A program made the position numbers and the translations under genes. The notes below the pieces were generated by a model. The model did no database searches and was not told the origin of the DNA. It saw nothing but the letters and a program-made list of their open reading frames with translations. A stretch of DNA of 64,000 nt from Sipunculus nudus (lineage: Eukaryota; Annelida; Sipuncula; Golfingiida; Sipunculidae), in contig CM049308.1 in the NCBI GenBank assembly GCA_026874595.1, positions 95,466,624 to 95,530,623 of the forward strand, in the 5' to 3' direction. Positions 48,201 to 59,110 of the stretch are shown in pieces (position 1 is the first letter of the stretch; each line of letters starts with the position of its first letter).

Positions 48201-48476
48201 TCAGGTGACAAACAGTTCGGGATATTTGGTGACAGACAGAAAATAACATCAGGTAACAGAGAGTTCAGGACATCAGGTTATAGACAGATAGGTGACAAAA
48301 CAGTTCAGGACATCTAGCTGGTGACAGATAGTTCAAGACATCTGATGACAGACAGTCAAGAACATTAGGTGACAGACAGCACAGGGGACCTAGGCACAGG
48401 CAGTTTAGGACCTATGATCACAGACAGTTCAGGACATCAGGTGACAGACAGTTCAGGACATCAGGTGACAGTTGCA
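36264..48476. repeat. 24-bp satellite array, about 500 copies
   Basis: This 12.2-kb array is built on a 24-bp unit with the blocks GACAGACAGTTCAG and GACATCAGGT or ACATCTGGT. Many units carry small indels. As 24 is divisible by three, many short ORFs arise with an eight-residue period (TSGDRQFR on plus, CLSPDVLN on minus). They are period artefacts, repeat at the higher-order interval, and lie in intron 1 of the SLC5-like gene. Each unit holds TGACAG and CAGAC, and many hold the E-box CAGGTG. Whether any is bound by a factor is unknown. Confidence 0.97.
37781..46654. repeat. Higher-order repeat core of the 24-bp array (1,662 / 1,234 bp)
   Basis: An identical block order restarts at 37781, 39443, 41105, 42339, 43573, 44831 and 46655. 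The intervals are 1,662, 1,662, 1,234, 1,234, 1,258 and 1,824 bp. The 1,662-bp form equals the 1,234-bp form plus an internal 428-bp duplication (38681 and 39109 start the same block). Successive copies differ by very few bases, so the core amplified or homogenised recently. The extra 24 bp in the 1,258-bp interval is one added unit (44701-44724 region). Confidence 0.9.
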
Positions 48477-49621
48477 ACAGCTTCTGCATTTGGTTTCAGC
48501 TTATATCTGAGAATATTATGGCTATACCTTTTTTTACCCAACTTTCAAATTTCTCAGTTCAAATACCATCAGTATGTTTGCTGATTTGCTATGGATGATG
48601 GCATTTTCTTCAAGTTACACAAGTCATTTCCATCATGTTAATGGCAATGCCTAGGTAATCGTGTTGGAAACAATGCCAAAAGTAAAGCCTGACGTGTCAT
48701 TAGGAAACGTGTTGGTGTTATCATAATATGCAAATGAGATTTAAAGTGCTCCTAGAATCCAACCATTTGGTAAAGTATTGGAAATTCCCGTTTCTAGAAG
48801 TGTCTGGGTTTGTTTACCAAGTCCCCTGTCACTGCTCCATATGATAAACTATTGGAAAATTCCACTGCGACCAAGCTCCCCATATGCGAACAACCTGTTG
48901 CATATTTTAATATCATTTGCATTGAAAATAATTCGATGTTTTGTTCCTTCAGAGCCCTGGATAACCCTATCAACTGTTAATTAAACTTGATGCAAATCAT
49001 ATATCAAAAATAAACTGCGCGACATACAGTGACCTGGTGACAGTGGAGCGTACGAGGTTTCCTTGGACGTAATCGGGATTACGTTACGGCCGAGTCTTCT
49101 GCGAGTGTTGTTGACACGGCGCGGCTGGATCCACGTGGTCAGCTCCAAACCAAAATAACAAGAGCCTGCTTGCTCATCTGAATACGCCTTGTCGGATTAC
49201 CGCGATGTTATGATTTACATAACTATCATAAGACACTTAGTTGACAAGGCAAAAAGGATAGACCTAATTGCAAGTCCTTTAGGACTTTAAATTTATGTGA
49301 CAAGTAACATTCGTATTTTGTGAGATGACTGAACCTGTCTGTTAATGTTATTTACGATCAGCTGCCGGTAAGGTACAAAATACTGGCCAAAATAAATATA
49401 TATAGCGAGTATTTTTTTCTTTAAATATGGCTCAAATCTGATAAAAGTACCAAAGGTCTTCATACACTTGACATACAGCGAACATGTCAAGTGCAAGTCT
49501 GTGAAGTATTCATGACATAAAGTGATAAACAGTCCTAGAGCATTACGCTCCACGATGCACAACACACACACGAGATGTGAACCGTGCAGACACCCGGCAC
49601 TAAATAAAAGTAAATACTCAC
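48477..49621. other. Low-copy 5' part of intron 1
   Basis: This stretch is not obviously repetitive. It contains an octamer-like ATATGCAAATGAG near 48726, a locally GC- and CpG-richer patch (about 49015-49210), the palindrome ACGTAATCGGGATTACGT (49067-49084) and CCACGTGG (49131-49138). The frame open on minus at 49293-49679 overlaps exon 1 and is simply exon 1 in the wrong frame running into the intron. I see no further exon. Confidence 0.5.
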
Positions 49622-49705
49622 ATATATCCCAGCTCCCAAAACAGCTGCAAAATACAATGCAACCGCCACGAAATCCCAAGTCTCAAGTTTAGATCCCTCT
49701 GCCAT
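49622..49705 (-). CDS. SLC5 (SGLT-like) sodium/solute cotransporter, exon 1 coding part
   Basis: The 84 nt encode 28 residues. A short acidic/basic N-terminus (MAEGSKLETW) is followed by the hydrophobic segment DFVAVALYFAAVLGAGIY, which fits the first membrane helix of an SLC5 transporter. The donor TAT/GTGAGT is a good consensus and phase 0. Joining to exon 2 gives ...[13 protein letters not shown]..., the arrangement expected for the family: helix, short loop, then NRGTV-GYFLAGR. The ATG (CAT at 49703-49705 on plus) is the first in this frame after the presumed leader, and its context GACATGG has G at +4. The gene runs right to left, with the rest beyond the left edge. Family members are plasma-membrane Na+-coupled symporters; the substrate is unknown here. 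Confidence 0.9.
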
Positions 49706-49830
49706 GTCTGACTGTGTGTTTGTGATGATCTGTAAACAGCAGGTCCAGTTATATCAGCTTCTAACCCACCTCGCTTGGCTGTTTGTAATGTGTGCGCCTA
49801 TTCGGGGCCTGTGACCTATTTAAGGGGACC
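49706..49830 (-). promoter_or_regulatory. Probable promoter and 5' leader of the SLC5-like gene
   Basis: Read on the minus strand, a TATA-like CTTAAATAGG (about 49814-49823) lies about 110 nt upstream of the start codon, which would place transcription start near 49785-49790. The sequence between is moderately GC-rich. An alternative is that CTGTTTACAG (ending 49730) is a splice acceptor and exon 1 starts at 49729, in which case the promoter lies further right. The sequence alone does not decide. Confidence 0.35.
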
Positions 49831-50509
49831 GCATGTCGCTGGGAGTGACCTATTTTCTATGTAGGTCAAAGTCCGTACCAACATGCAGAATCAAAAGCAC
49901 AATTTAAGACTTTGTGTTTATTGTGTTTCTTATCATGCACTGCTGCGTTCTCAGTGATATATACTACGGGGTTCATGGATCATAGCTTATATCTGAATGT
50001 AATCATAAATAACCCTGATACACAAAGTTGTACATAACAGCTCATACAAATGGTGTTGTACTCCCTTAAAGAAGATGGACTGTTCCATTTCATTCATAAA
50101 AACTTACGCTCCGCGGGCGACCTTACAGGATAGTTAGACAGCACGTCGATGATAACAAAAACTGCTGACGGGAGTTGGGAAGGAAAGGGGCGGACAGTGG
50201 TTAGTGATGTGAAAGACACTAGGTTACAAGAGATATCACGCAAGCAATGCGGAACATGTCTGGACTGATTGCATCGCTGGCTCCATGTTTATTTTTCACT
50301 TAGATTTGTGTAAATGGTATAGTAGTAGCCTAAAGTTGGTTACCTAAAGCAGTATAGGAGATATATAGTATGTTTTGTTGTTACATATCTTATTTAATGC
50401 GCATTTGAGTAGATCTATATTAGAAAATACATTTACTGCATATTATTATGTAACAATAAAATAATAATAATAATAATAATAAGAAGAAGAATTCTTAAAA
50501 CAGTATATA
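49831..50509. other. Upstream flank of the SLC5-like gene, no gene seen
   Basis: This is mostly AT-rich sequence with a short CpG-rich patch around 50100-50170 and an (AAT)n microsatellite at about 50455-50480. A strong donor-like GAGC/GTAAGT on the minus strand (50102-50111) could mark an untranslated first exon. Confidence 0.4.
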
Positions 50510-50705
50510 CAGGGGCGGATCCAGGATTTAGGAAAGGGGGGTCCAATCAAGGAGGACTAATGAAAACCCTAAAAAAAGGTCCCCAGGTCTGGAAAAGGGG
50601 GGGGGGGGGGGGAGGGGAGGTCCAGGCCGCCAAATTTTGTCTGAAGCCCTTAAAAAACGTTGCTTCTGATGAAAAATGGGGGGTCCGGACCCCCTGGACT
50701 GATTT
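50510..50705. mobile_element. Partial non-autonomous element starting CAGGGGCGGATCCAGG
   Basis: The stretch begins CAGGGGCGGATCCAGGATTT and contains long G runs (about 50597-50611) and GGGGGGTCCGGACCCCC near its end. From memory, CAGGGGCGGATCCAGG is a common terminus of hAT-like non-autonomous elements in invertebrate genomes, but I see no intact opposite terminus here. It should be treated as a fragment. Confidence 0.45.
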
Positions 50706-52330
50706 ACATGTATAATCTATATTATAACTGACGGTGGTGGCACTGGACTTTTGTCACGGAACTCCTCTTTGGCACCCCTCGGATATGCACGTTATCGGTC
50801 TTGAACTCTCGGGGTGATACAGAGTATTTCCATTGCAAGGGAGGAGGATGGGGTAGTTCCCTTATTCATCCATAAATCGATAGTTCTTTAAAATTATTTC
50901 TCGAAGGAGCTATATGGTAGCGCTCTCTGTCGCCATTTACGATTGTGATTCAAGGCAGATAGCAGTTTCTTCCTTTGAATGAAGGCCTCAGGCTTATCTT
51001 TAAACTTTTTCCACCAAAACCAAATAGCAAGGATGGGTACATTTTTCGAGATTCATAATGTCAAACATAACAAAATGTCTAGTTATTCTCTACCATAAAA
51101 AATAATAATAATCTTAATACAATATGTGTTAAGTTTGTAAAGTAGTAGTGGAAATATTTTTTTTTTTGTTTTAACTATGCTTATTAATTTTCAAATTATC
51201 TTTAGGCATGTTATTCCTATGTGACATGTGCAGCAAATTGTTCACCTGGCACCGGTGTCTTGTTTTGTTGTTATAAATATCAAAACTTTAACAATCTCGT
51301 GAAATTGAACTAACCACTTGTCGTGAAATTAAACTAGAGCGTCTGCAAGTGCAATATGATGAAAGGGCATGCAGGGTAGGCTAGTTTATTTAATTGGTCT
51401 AGCTTCCAACTGTGTTTGTCAATAAAATTTATTTTTAGTTAGATTAACTTTATCAGTGCGTTTGCTTCTCATATTCTATTCAATGAAGAAAACCCGGCCC
51501 TACAGAGCAGGGACGGACCCGACAAACCACCACAGGAAATAGTCACAATATTTAGCCCAAGCCCAGGCCGATGAAAGACTCGTTGCCAGGTAAATATGTA
51601 TAAATGATTGTGTTTGTTTAAATGAATACACTTTACAGATCATTGTTGACGTTGGCTACATATCGATCTCAAGAAAGACGTGTCAATAGAAATAGCCGCA
51701 TTCATGATAGCCATGCATGGCCAGAGGTAACACACAACAAATGCGGTACACCGCATAGTGCGTTCTGCTCTGCTGTTATACTTTCCATCAAGGAAAACGA
51801 ATACATGCACCAGGCCACAAAGCTGGTCTGAATTGTTCACCTCAACGCAAGGTTTACATTCTCAGCATACATCAAGTGTCTTGTAGCTCAAAGAACGTTA
51901 TGAAAATTTGCAACTAATTTCTGCCTGGTTGTGTTTATTATCGTAAGACTGTAAACCCAGAATGCACATTTTTACTATTATTAGTTCTGAAGGATAAGAG
52001 GTTAATCACTTGGGAGTTAAAATAGAATATGAGTTATAAACAATTTGGATTCAACAATTTGGATATGCATGAACGAAGGTATTGGGGCACAAAAAAGTTT
52101 CCTTAGTTTTGTTTAGCGAGCATTCCCGGAATACACAACTCGCGCTGGCTCCCGTACTATACGTGTCTCAGCCGTGCACCAGTCAGAGCAGTGTGGGAAT
52201 CATCTGGAAGTCACGTGTTATGGTGCAGCGACCTTCAAGAGAAAGAGAAAGAGAATATATGACCAGTTCATGGAAATGTCTAAAAATAAGAAGGTTCAGA
52301 ATGTCCAATAAGTCTCAAATAACGAGCTGA
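50706..52330. other. Non-coding sequence, no feature recognised
   Basis: Two overlapping opposite-strand ORFs near 51622-51840 and one at 52082-52330 show no domain, no splice context and no conservation signal that I can judge. There are short poly-T and AAT runs. Nothing is supported as a gene. Confidence 0.4.
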
Positions 52331-52344
52331 GCGTTGACACCGAT

Positions 52345-52370
52345 ATACATATACATATATATATATATAC

Positions 52371-52453
<83 letters not shown>
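52345..52453. repeat. (TA)n microsatellite
   Basis: About 110 bp of nearly pure TA, with a few interruptions (ACATATAC, TAAATATA). Confidence 0.95.
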
Positions 52454-52454
<1 letters not shown>

Positions 52455-52540
52455 GACAGTCAAATTACAAACTATCAGATTTGAACCAGCTTAAGCTAAC
52501 AAAAAAAAAAACAAATAAACTAAACGACCATAGGTCGAAC

Positions 52541-53633
52541 GCTTGCCGGAAATCGAAAGTGAAAGACAGACGAGAAAACATATTGTCAGTTTTTTTATCA
52601 ATGGAATGACTCTTTCGGCCATAGCTAAGAAGTTGTGGCCCCTAGAATGACATATGAGACAAAAGAACAGGCAAGCAGACAAATGCTAGAATGCTATATG
52701 TGAGACAACTGTACGAGCAAGCAGGCGAATCTGAGGACAACTGGCAAACAGACAGACATACTGACAAAGTGACACAAGACTGAGACTAGATGACTTACTC
52801 AGGTTATGGAAAAGACTCAGAGGAAGAAAATAAGCTTTAGTTTCTGAAATTGAGATTTATAGTTTTGGAGATGAGGGCAAATAATGATATGTTAGGGAGG
52901 TTAGAGTGCAGCGCCCCCAGCGACCATATCCGGAAAATGACAAATCTATTTCGAGATATGTGTAAGACAATAGGTGTATCAGTTTCAAAATGATTCTTGC
53001 ATACTTGTGGACTCCAGGCTATCAATAAGGGATATATCGAAATATCTCGTTTGACGAGATATTGTATGAGACATTGCAAGACTTTTTTTATATCATCAAA
53101 TAACACTACTTGTATGCTACCTGATGCAAAAATCTAGAACTCTCTAGCTTTAAAACTGACAAAGTTAGAAAAATAAGACCCCTTATTTTCGAATATCATG
53201 ACGTTTTCCCCAAAATGCGTAACCATGGTTACATCAAATTTGAGGCAGCTACACACTAAATGAAAGGCCTTGGAATGACGAATAAAATGAGCTACAGTTG
53301 AACTAGATACGACTAAAAGTGACGAAGATATGAAGAAAAACCCGTTTTGCAAACGTTTGATGACCTTGACCATGACCTTTCACCTAAAATGACCAAAAAA
53401 ACGATAGGCTTCCAGGACTTTTGGTTATTCATCAACCCTATTAGTTTTAAAAGCGATCTTGCAAAATTGCGACCTGTAGAGCGCACACAGAAAAAACAAA
53501 TAGACAGACCTTCAAACATACAGAACTGACCAACATGCTAGCCGAAATCTTTGATTCCGGCGAGCAACAAACAGACAGACAGACATACGGAACTGACCAA
53601 CCAACTTGCCGAAATCGAAGATTTCCGGCAAGC
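52541..53633. mobile_element. Dispersed element with inverted GCTTGCCGGAAATC ends
   Basis: GCTTGCCGGAAATC at 52541-52554 is inverted as GATTTCCGGCAAGC at 53620-53633, followed by a poly-A-rich stretch. The interior contains two GACAGACAGAC-rich segments and two copies of a GAACTGACCAAC-type block (about 53523 and 53590). It also contains a block shared with 61860-62230: GCAGCGCCC, CCATATC, AAATGACAAA, TTCGAGATAT and CTCTAGC.TTAAAA.TGACAAAGTTA. CAAATAAACTAAACGACCAT (52512) recurs almost identically at 53861 and flanks the whole. The internal ORFs are not credible as genes. Confidence 0.5.
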
Positions 53634-54990
53634 AAAAAAAAAAAAAAAAAGAAAAAAAAAGAAAAAGAAACAATTTAAACTCCGTCAATGCGTGAGTCAT
53701 TTAAAGTGGAATCAGGTCCAGATCAAACTGAATATGGTTTTCACAAACTAAGACATATTCAGCAAATTTTAAAAATAGACAGTTTATTTCACATTCTATG
53801 CGTTTTATAAAGCCCTATCATAATTCATTGATAACAACAGGCTAGCTTTTTAAAATTTCTCAAATAAACTAAATGACCATTGGATTTTAATTTTTTTATT
53901 TTTTCTTTTTGGGGGGGGGGGGGGAGGGGGGAGGGGGATCCATAAATTCCATGAAACAAGTCCTCGCGAACAATTTAAAATCCACAGTATCGATTAATAT
54001 GCGCTCTTTTGTGTGTTTGTGCGTCTGGTTTAGATGGGGTTCAAGGAACTTTATCTATTATATCTATATGTATATTTCTTCCTCTTATATGAACTGCATT
54101 CTGCTCAGGTGGTTTCGACAAGAATTAAAACGAGCATGGCTGGATTTAACCAGAAACAAAACGATTATCAATGGCGCTGACAAGAATCGATATGATTTCC
54201 GATGGCTAAGACAAATACTCATGTGAAAATGGATGCCTCTGCCAAGAAAAATTTCTTTTTATTATTGAATAATTACGAGCATATTACGAGCATCGATGGC
54301 TCTGATAGAAAAAAGGTCTGATTAATGGTATCTCTGATAAGGGTAATTTATGAACATAAAGAAGATAACTTTTTTACGTGTGTGCGTCGTTACATGTAGG
54401 GTATACACATCAATTCAAAGCAATTTTTCTGTCTTACTAAGTTGGTCATTGATCCTATATCTATATACGAAATATAGTTCCTCTTGAACACAAGAATCAT
54501 ACACATTTTTGCATTTGACTTACAATATAAAAATATTCCTGCTTTAGGTTTACTGTCTGTTTTGTTTTTTTTTTTTTGTTTTTTTTTTTCATTTTAATTA
54601 CTGTGGCATGTTATTTTGCATCAATTGCATCTGTATGATATTTTACATAATACATTTCATAAAAGGTACGCTTTATAGAAAGATAACTAAACCCCTGTAT
54701 CATAAATAAATGCCAGTTTTTACTATGCCTCCCTCCTAGAATTTTAGGAATAATTGATAACACATTGTGAGCAATCCGATTCTCCATAGTTTAAACTTTT
54801 TTTCGGACCAGAGGTTTTACCTTACATAACGTATGTGCAACCGAGAGATGGTTATTAAATGTTGAATGTGACTTAATCGGTGGAAAATATAGTAAACATA
54901 TTAATAATAGGACATATGATAACAACGTTATAATATCTGACTTTCCATAATGATTTATCAGTGCCATTTTAATACTACCAATTCTGTGGC
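53634..54990. other. AT-rich non-coding sequence with poly-A, poly-T and poly-G runs
   Basis: The stretch contains A-rich tail-like sequence at 53634-53675, a G-rich run at about 53910-53937 and poly-T at about 54565-54590. No gene is supported. The ORF at 53909-54226 starts inside the G run and reads low-complexity Gly, so it is discounted. Confidence 0.45.
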
Positions 54991-54994
54991 TACC

Positions 54995-55047
54995 CATAGT
55001 TTTAAAGCGCTATAAACATGTTGTAAAATAATAATAATAATAATAAT
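54995..55047 (+). mobile_element. 3' tail of a LINE/SINE-type retroposon
   Basis: TTTTAAAGCGCTATAAACAT is followed by (AAT)n at about 55028-55047. AAAGCGCTATA followed by a trinucleotide microsatellite is, from general knowledge, a common 3' end of LINE-dependent retroposons in marine animals. The body upstream is not recognisable. Confidence 0.45.
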
Positions 55048-55424
55048 CTAACCTATCAAATTAAGCCTTATAAGCCGGTCAGTGTCTGGTACATGAGTTC
55101 TTGTTCTGGCTTTTGTGAACAGTATGCATTTTATTTATTTGATTGACAGTAGTGATTTACAGGCTTTTTCATTATTCAGGAAACAGATGCCCGAGTGGCT
55201 CATTAAATCAAGTTCTGTGAGGATGAGGCCACAGACTTGAGAGCATGTAGATGTATCAGAGCACTGGTATTAGTCCGTGGACTGGAGGGACAAACCTTGC
55301 CTCATCCCACAAATTAGTCAAACCTATTTTTTTTTTATTGCTATATGCCTTTACTTTGATTTTAAGAATGTTAACATTGAATAAACTGGGATTCAGACGT
55401 GGTTCGGAACTGTTTTTTTTTTTT

Positions 55425-58245
55425 TCACTTTAACAACTGAAGATTTCATCACCCTTTTTAATGGTAGGGGAAATTAAAATGATCATAACTCCATATCCTT
55501 TTGTCCTAGGATAAAAAATAACATTATAAATTTTTTTTTTACCAAGCCCATTCAGAAAATAGATAAATTATGCAAATAAGGTAAATATTGAGCTCAGACG
55601 AGGCCAAGAGGTCGTGAGATTTTCCCTTAGGCCAAAATCTAGAAACTGGCGGCTGATTATTTCTCTGTATGGAGGAAATACATCAACTGATAAATTTATG
55701 GCCTGATTTGGGTTTATATCACGCAAAGTTTTGGCTTACACATAATCAAGGATTATACTCATAACTGCATTAATATTCAACCTAGAACAATACAGTACCC
55801 AATTGAATTGCTGCTTTAGTCAGGTCCAATACGTTGATATACAAACCATGCAAATATGGTTGGTATAGAGGTCAGTAGGGGTCAACAGATCAATAAATCT
55901 AAGCCCCGGCCAATGTATAGAAACTAGCAACCCATAAGTATTCTGTATGTTGGATACAGATTAAATCATGAGATCATGGCCTGGAATAGGTTTGTAACAT
56001 ACATTCAGACTGGTTAACATATGTCCAAGGATAACTCATAAGATCGTTATCAAACGACATTGGTGTGGTGCAATTTTAAGATTTTTGTTTAAACTTCATT
56101 TTAGTTGACGGCAAATTCAAATAATAATAACTCCAAAGTGTATGACAATGGTCAATAACTATCATGTATGTGTTTTTTTTGTCAGTTATATTGATATATA
56201 AGATAATGAAGTAATTTGTCAGTGTTGAGATCAGCAGGAATCATCAAAATCTCGTCACATCTAGAAAGGATTCTGCACTCCCTCTGCACTAAAATATTTT
56301 TTTCGATAACCTTAAGTGTCCTTTAACACATTTTAAATGGTAAGACAAAAAAGGGGATCATGCTATGCAAAACCAAAAAAATTAGACAAGGTATTTTTCT
56401 TTTAGGTACATATATAAGGGGAAATTGCTAATTATAAAGTTTTTTAGCAATCAGGTGTTAGTATCAGGAGGTCTATGACTGATTTTTTACATTTCTTGTT
56501 AAAATGTTTACTTACAAAATTATAAAAAAAAATGCTGCCATTATGACGCCTACCCGGTGGTAAAGGCACATCCTTTCATTATATTTTATTCATCACATGA
56601 ACTATTTATGTCGATGCTAATACAACTGAGCATTGTCTGTTTCAGTGTGATTAATGTCACCCTGGATCATTCACTGTAAAACAAATGCTGTTCAGGTGCC
56701 GGAATTAGTATTGTAGCTGCATGATTCTAGGATGAACTACTCTATCACCTTACATTTTCTTTATTAGGAAAGTGCGTGATGGCCATTCATCATGACATGA
56801 ATAAATACAATTTTTGATCCCCACAGAGCCATTTAACACATTTTGGATTTTAACAGAATACAATGTAGCCGCATTATGTAAAATCCAAATTGATAGTCAA
56901 TGTAGTGCATGGCAAAGAATTACCTTATCTTTAAAGTGCCCTGCATACTATGTTGATACTCATGAAACATTGTTTTAATAGCCAGATGTTGGCATCAGCA
57001 CTCTTTTGAATAATGGTAGATATTTCAAGCAAACGGTTATAATTAAGAGTAAAAAAAAAAATTGCTGTTAATATGGCCACCACAGTAATGTCACCACATG
57101 TTTATGAATTCTTAGATGTTGCATTACTTGGTTGTTTTATGCACTCCGTGATTGAAGTTTTTTTTGTTCCTTCAAGTGTACTTGATCACATTTTGAACGT
57201 TAACAGATTGTAAAAAAATAAATTTGAAAGGAAACATAAATCATTCAAAATAGCTGCAATATGACCACCACAATGGCGAAAATGGAGAATTACTGCATTC
57301 CAATTATAGCATCATCAAGGTCCTTCTGCAATATTAGGTGATATTTATGTTATACATGCATGTAGCTTGTCCTTAGATTAATTTTGATGGTCATTGGATG
57401 GGCATACGAAGTAGATGGAAGGTAAAAACGAAGAGAATTTTGGCATAAATAGAGAACTTTTGGACCGCCATGTCTCTCCACAGAGACTGGGCGAAACCGA
57501 CTTAGAGTTTCCCTTATAAACTCTATAAAAGTGTGCATATTAACCTAATAAAATATTCGCAGTCTGCTAAAACCCCAGATTGCAGATAAAATTGCAATTG
57601 CCTATATATGTCTCTTTAACCAATTTTCACCATACAAAGTATTGATTTACTACTACTTTCAAGATTATTTTTACACATGCTGACCCCAATACATACTTAA
57701 AGGCATATCATTAGAATGGGCTTACCATAGAACTAGCACTGTCGCTATGTATGTTATAAACCGATTTCGGGCCATATCAATTCGCACACTAAAGGGAACA
57801 ATGAGTAGTTGCTAGATTTTAGCCGTGATTAATTCTAATTACCCTTTGACCTTTGCTAACCTCAATACTGACATATAATATTTGTTCGTTTTATATAGTT
57901 TTATTAATTTAAATACAAAACAAGATTCGATCGATAACTATCGTTCTAGGTCAATAGCCAAAGAGTTATGACCATTTCCCCATCCCCTAACAGGCATTTC
58001 TCACAATTTTTTAATATTGCACCAATGTCCTCTATTCAGGTGGTTTTATTAACCTTGGGCATATGTGAACGAGAACTGTCTGAATGTATGTTACAAAGTT
58101 ATTTAATGGCCATAAATTGGTCATCTGATATATTTCAACCAAACAAAATACTAATGAGCCGGTAGTTTCTTATGTTAAAGTCATATTTATTCCTCTTACC
58201 CCTTAAAAGGGTGACGAAATCTTCAGTTGTTATAGCGCAAAAAGC
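55425..58245. repeat. Long diverged inverted repeat (foldback-like)
   Basis: AACAACTGAAGATTTC at about 55433 is inverted at about 58219 (GAAATCTTCAGTTGTT). The outer arms (55425-56100 and 57650-58245) share further inverted blocks, such as TGTAACATACATTCAGAC and ATGGCC. The left arm also holds a tandem duplication of a module of about 275 bp (GAGGCCAAGAGGTC at about 55598 and GAGGTCAGTAGGGGTCA at about 55869). The centre (56280-57230) holds three diverged copies of a TTTAACACATTTT block. There is no coding sequence. Confidence 0.55.
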
Positions 58246-58726
58246 ACCTGAACAACTACTAAGTCTAAGTATAGTCATGTAGGACTAAGGAAAAGTTGGT
58301 TTGGCTAATTGTTTTTGTTGTTGTTGTTTTGTTTTTTTTGGGGGGGGGTACGCAAGGTGTACAGTGTACTTAATACATTTTGTTTTAATATTCATAACAT
58401 AGCGCATTAAAATGAATATAAATATTCCTACAGTTCATATGCAAATGGAAGGAACACTGAAGCAGCTTTAAAATGGTACATACAGTATGGGGATATTATA
58501 TGAATTTTAAACTTTTGAATTTTTTTCCTCAGAGATGCTACATAAAGTTACTTTATATTATTACCGAGGGCCTTTTCCATACAAAACTATTCATATATTT
58601 TGCTTTACGCTCTTTGTAATTTATCTTAACTTGTTCTACTGGTTAAAAATAAAGAAGGTGGTTTTTGCCATCAGAAATGTATGTGCATACAATGTGATTT
58701 AATAATCTGTTCAAAGCAGGCATCCT
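58246..58726. other. AT-rich spacer, no feature
   Basis: A T-rich/G-rich run lies at about 58318-58349. Nothing else is recognisable. Confidence 0.4.
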
Positions 58727-59110
58727 TCATGAATTGCTCCTTTGAATGCTTGTATGGTTACATGGTTTCAGATATACAATGCCGTTCTGGCTGGTTAAAC
58801 GAATTCCTAGGTAAAGTTTTTCATGTCGCCTGAGCAAATGTCCAAGATAAATTGAGTACGTTGATATATAGTAATGTATCAAAGACGATGTCAGTAATGA
58901 TCGGAAAAAGCAACAGTCTTTCTTCATGAATTGCTCTTATGAATGCTTTATGGTTACATGGTTTTAGATTTGAAATTCAGTTCAAGCAAATTAAACGCAT
59001 TCCTATGTACAGATTTTTTTTATGTCGCCTGAGCCTGAGCAAATGACCGAGGTAGATTGAGTATGTTCATATAGTGGTATATCAAAGACGAGGTCAGGTT
59101 CATCCGATAT
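58727..59110. repeat. Tandem duplication of about 196 bp
   Basis: Two diverged copies start CTTCATGAATTGCTC at about 58727 and 58922. They continue with GGTTACATGGTTT, ATGTCGCCTGAGC and ATCAAAGACGA in the same order. A long G run (59146-59165) follows shortly after. Confidence 0.75.

Noticed and set aside
9472-48476. CRISPR array
   Set aside because: Repeats are contiguous 24- or 27-bp units without unique spacers, in a eukaryotic intron.
36201-48584. Dozens of ORFs of 60-130 codons with TSGDRQFR- or CLSPDVLN-type repeats
   Set aside because: They are products of the 24-bp period, recur at the higher-order interval, and overlap in several frames.
49293-49679. 128-codon minus-strand ORF overlapping exon 1
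   Set aside because: It reads exon 1 out of frame and continues into the intron; the SLC5 frame with a consensus donor explains the region better.
53909-54226. 105-codon ORF starting in a G run
   Set aside because: The N-terminus is poly-Gly from homopolymer sequence, and no domain is visible in the remainder.
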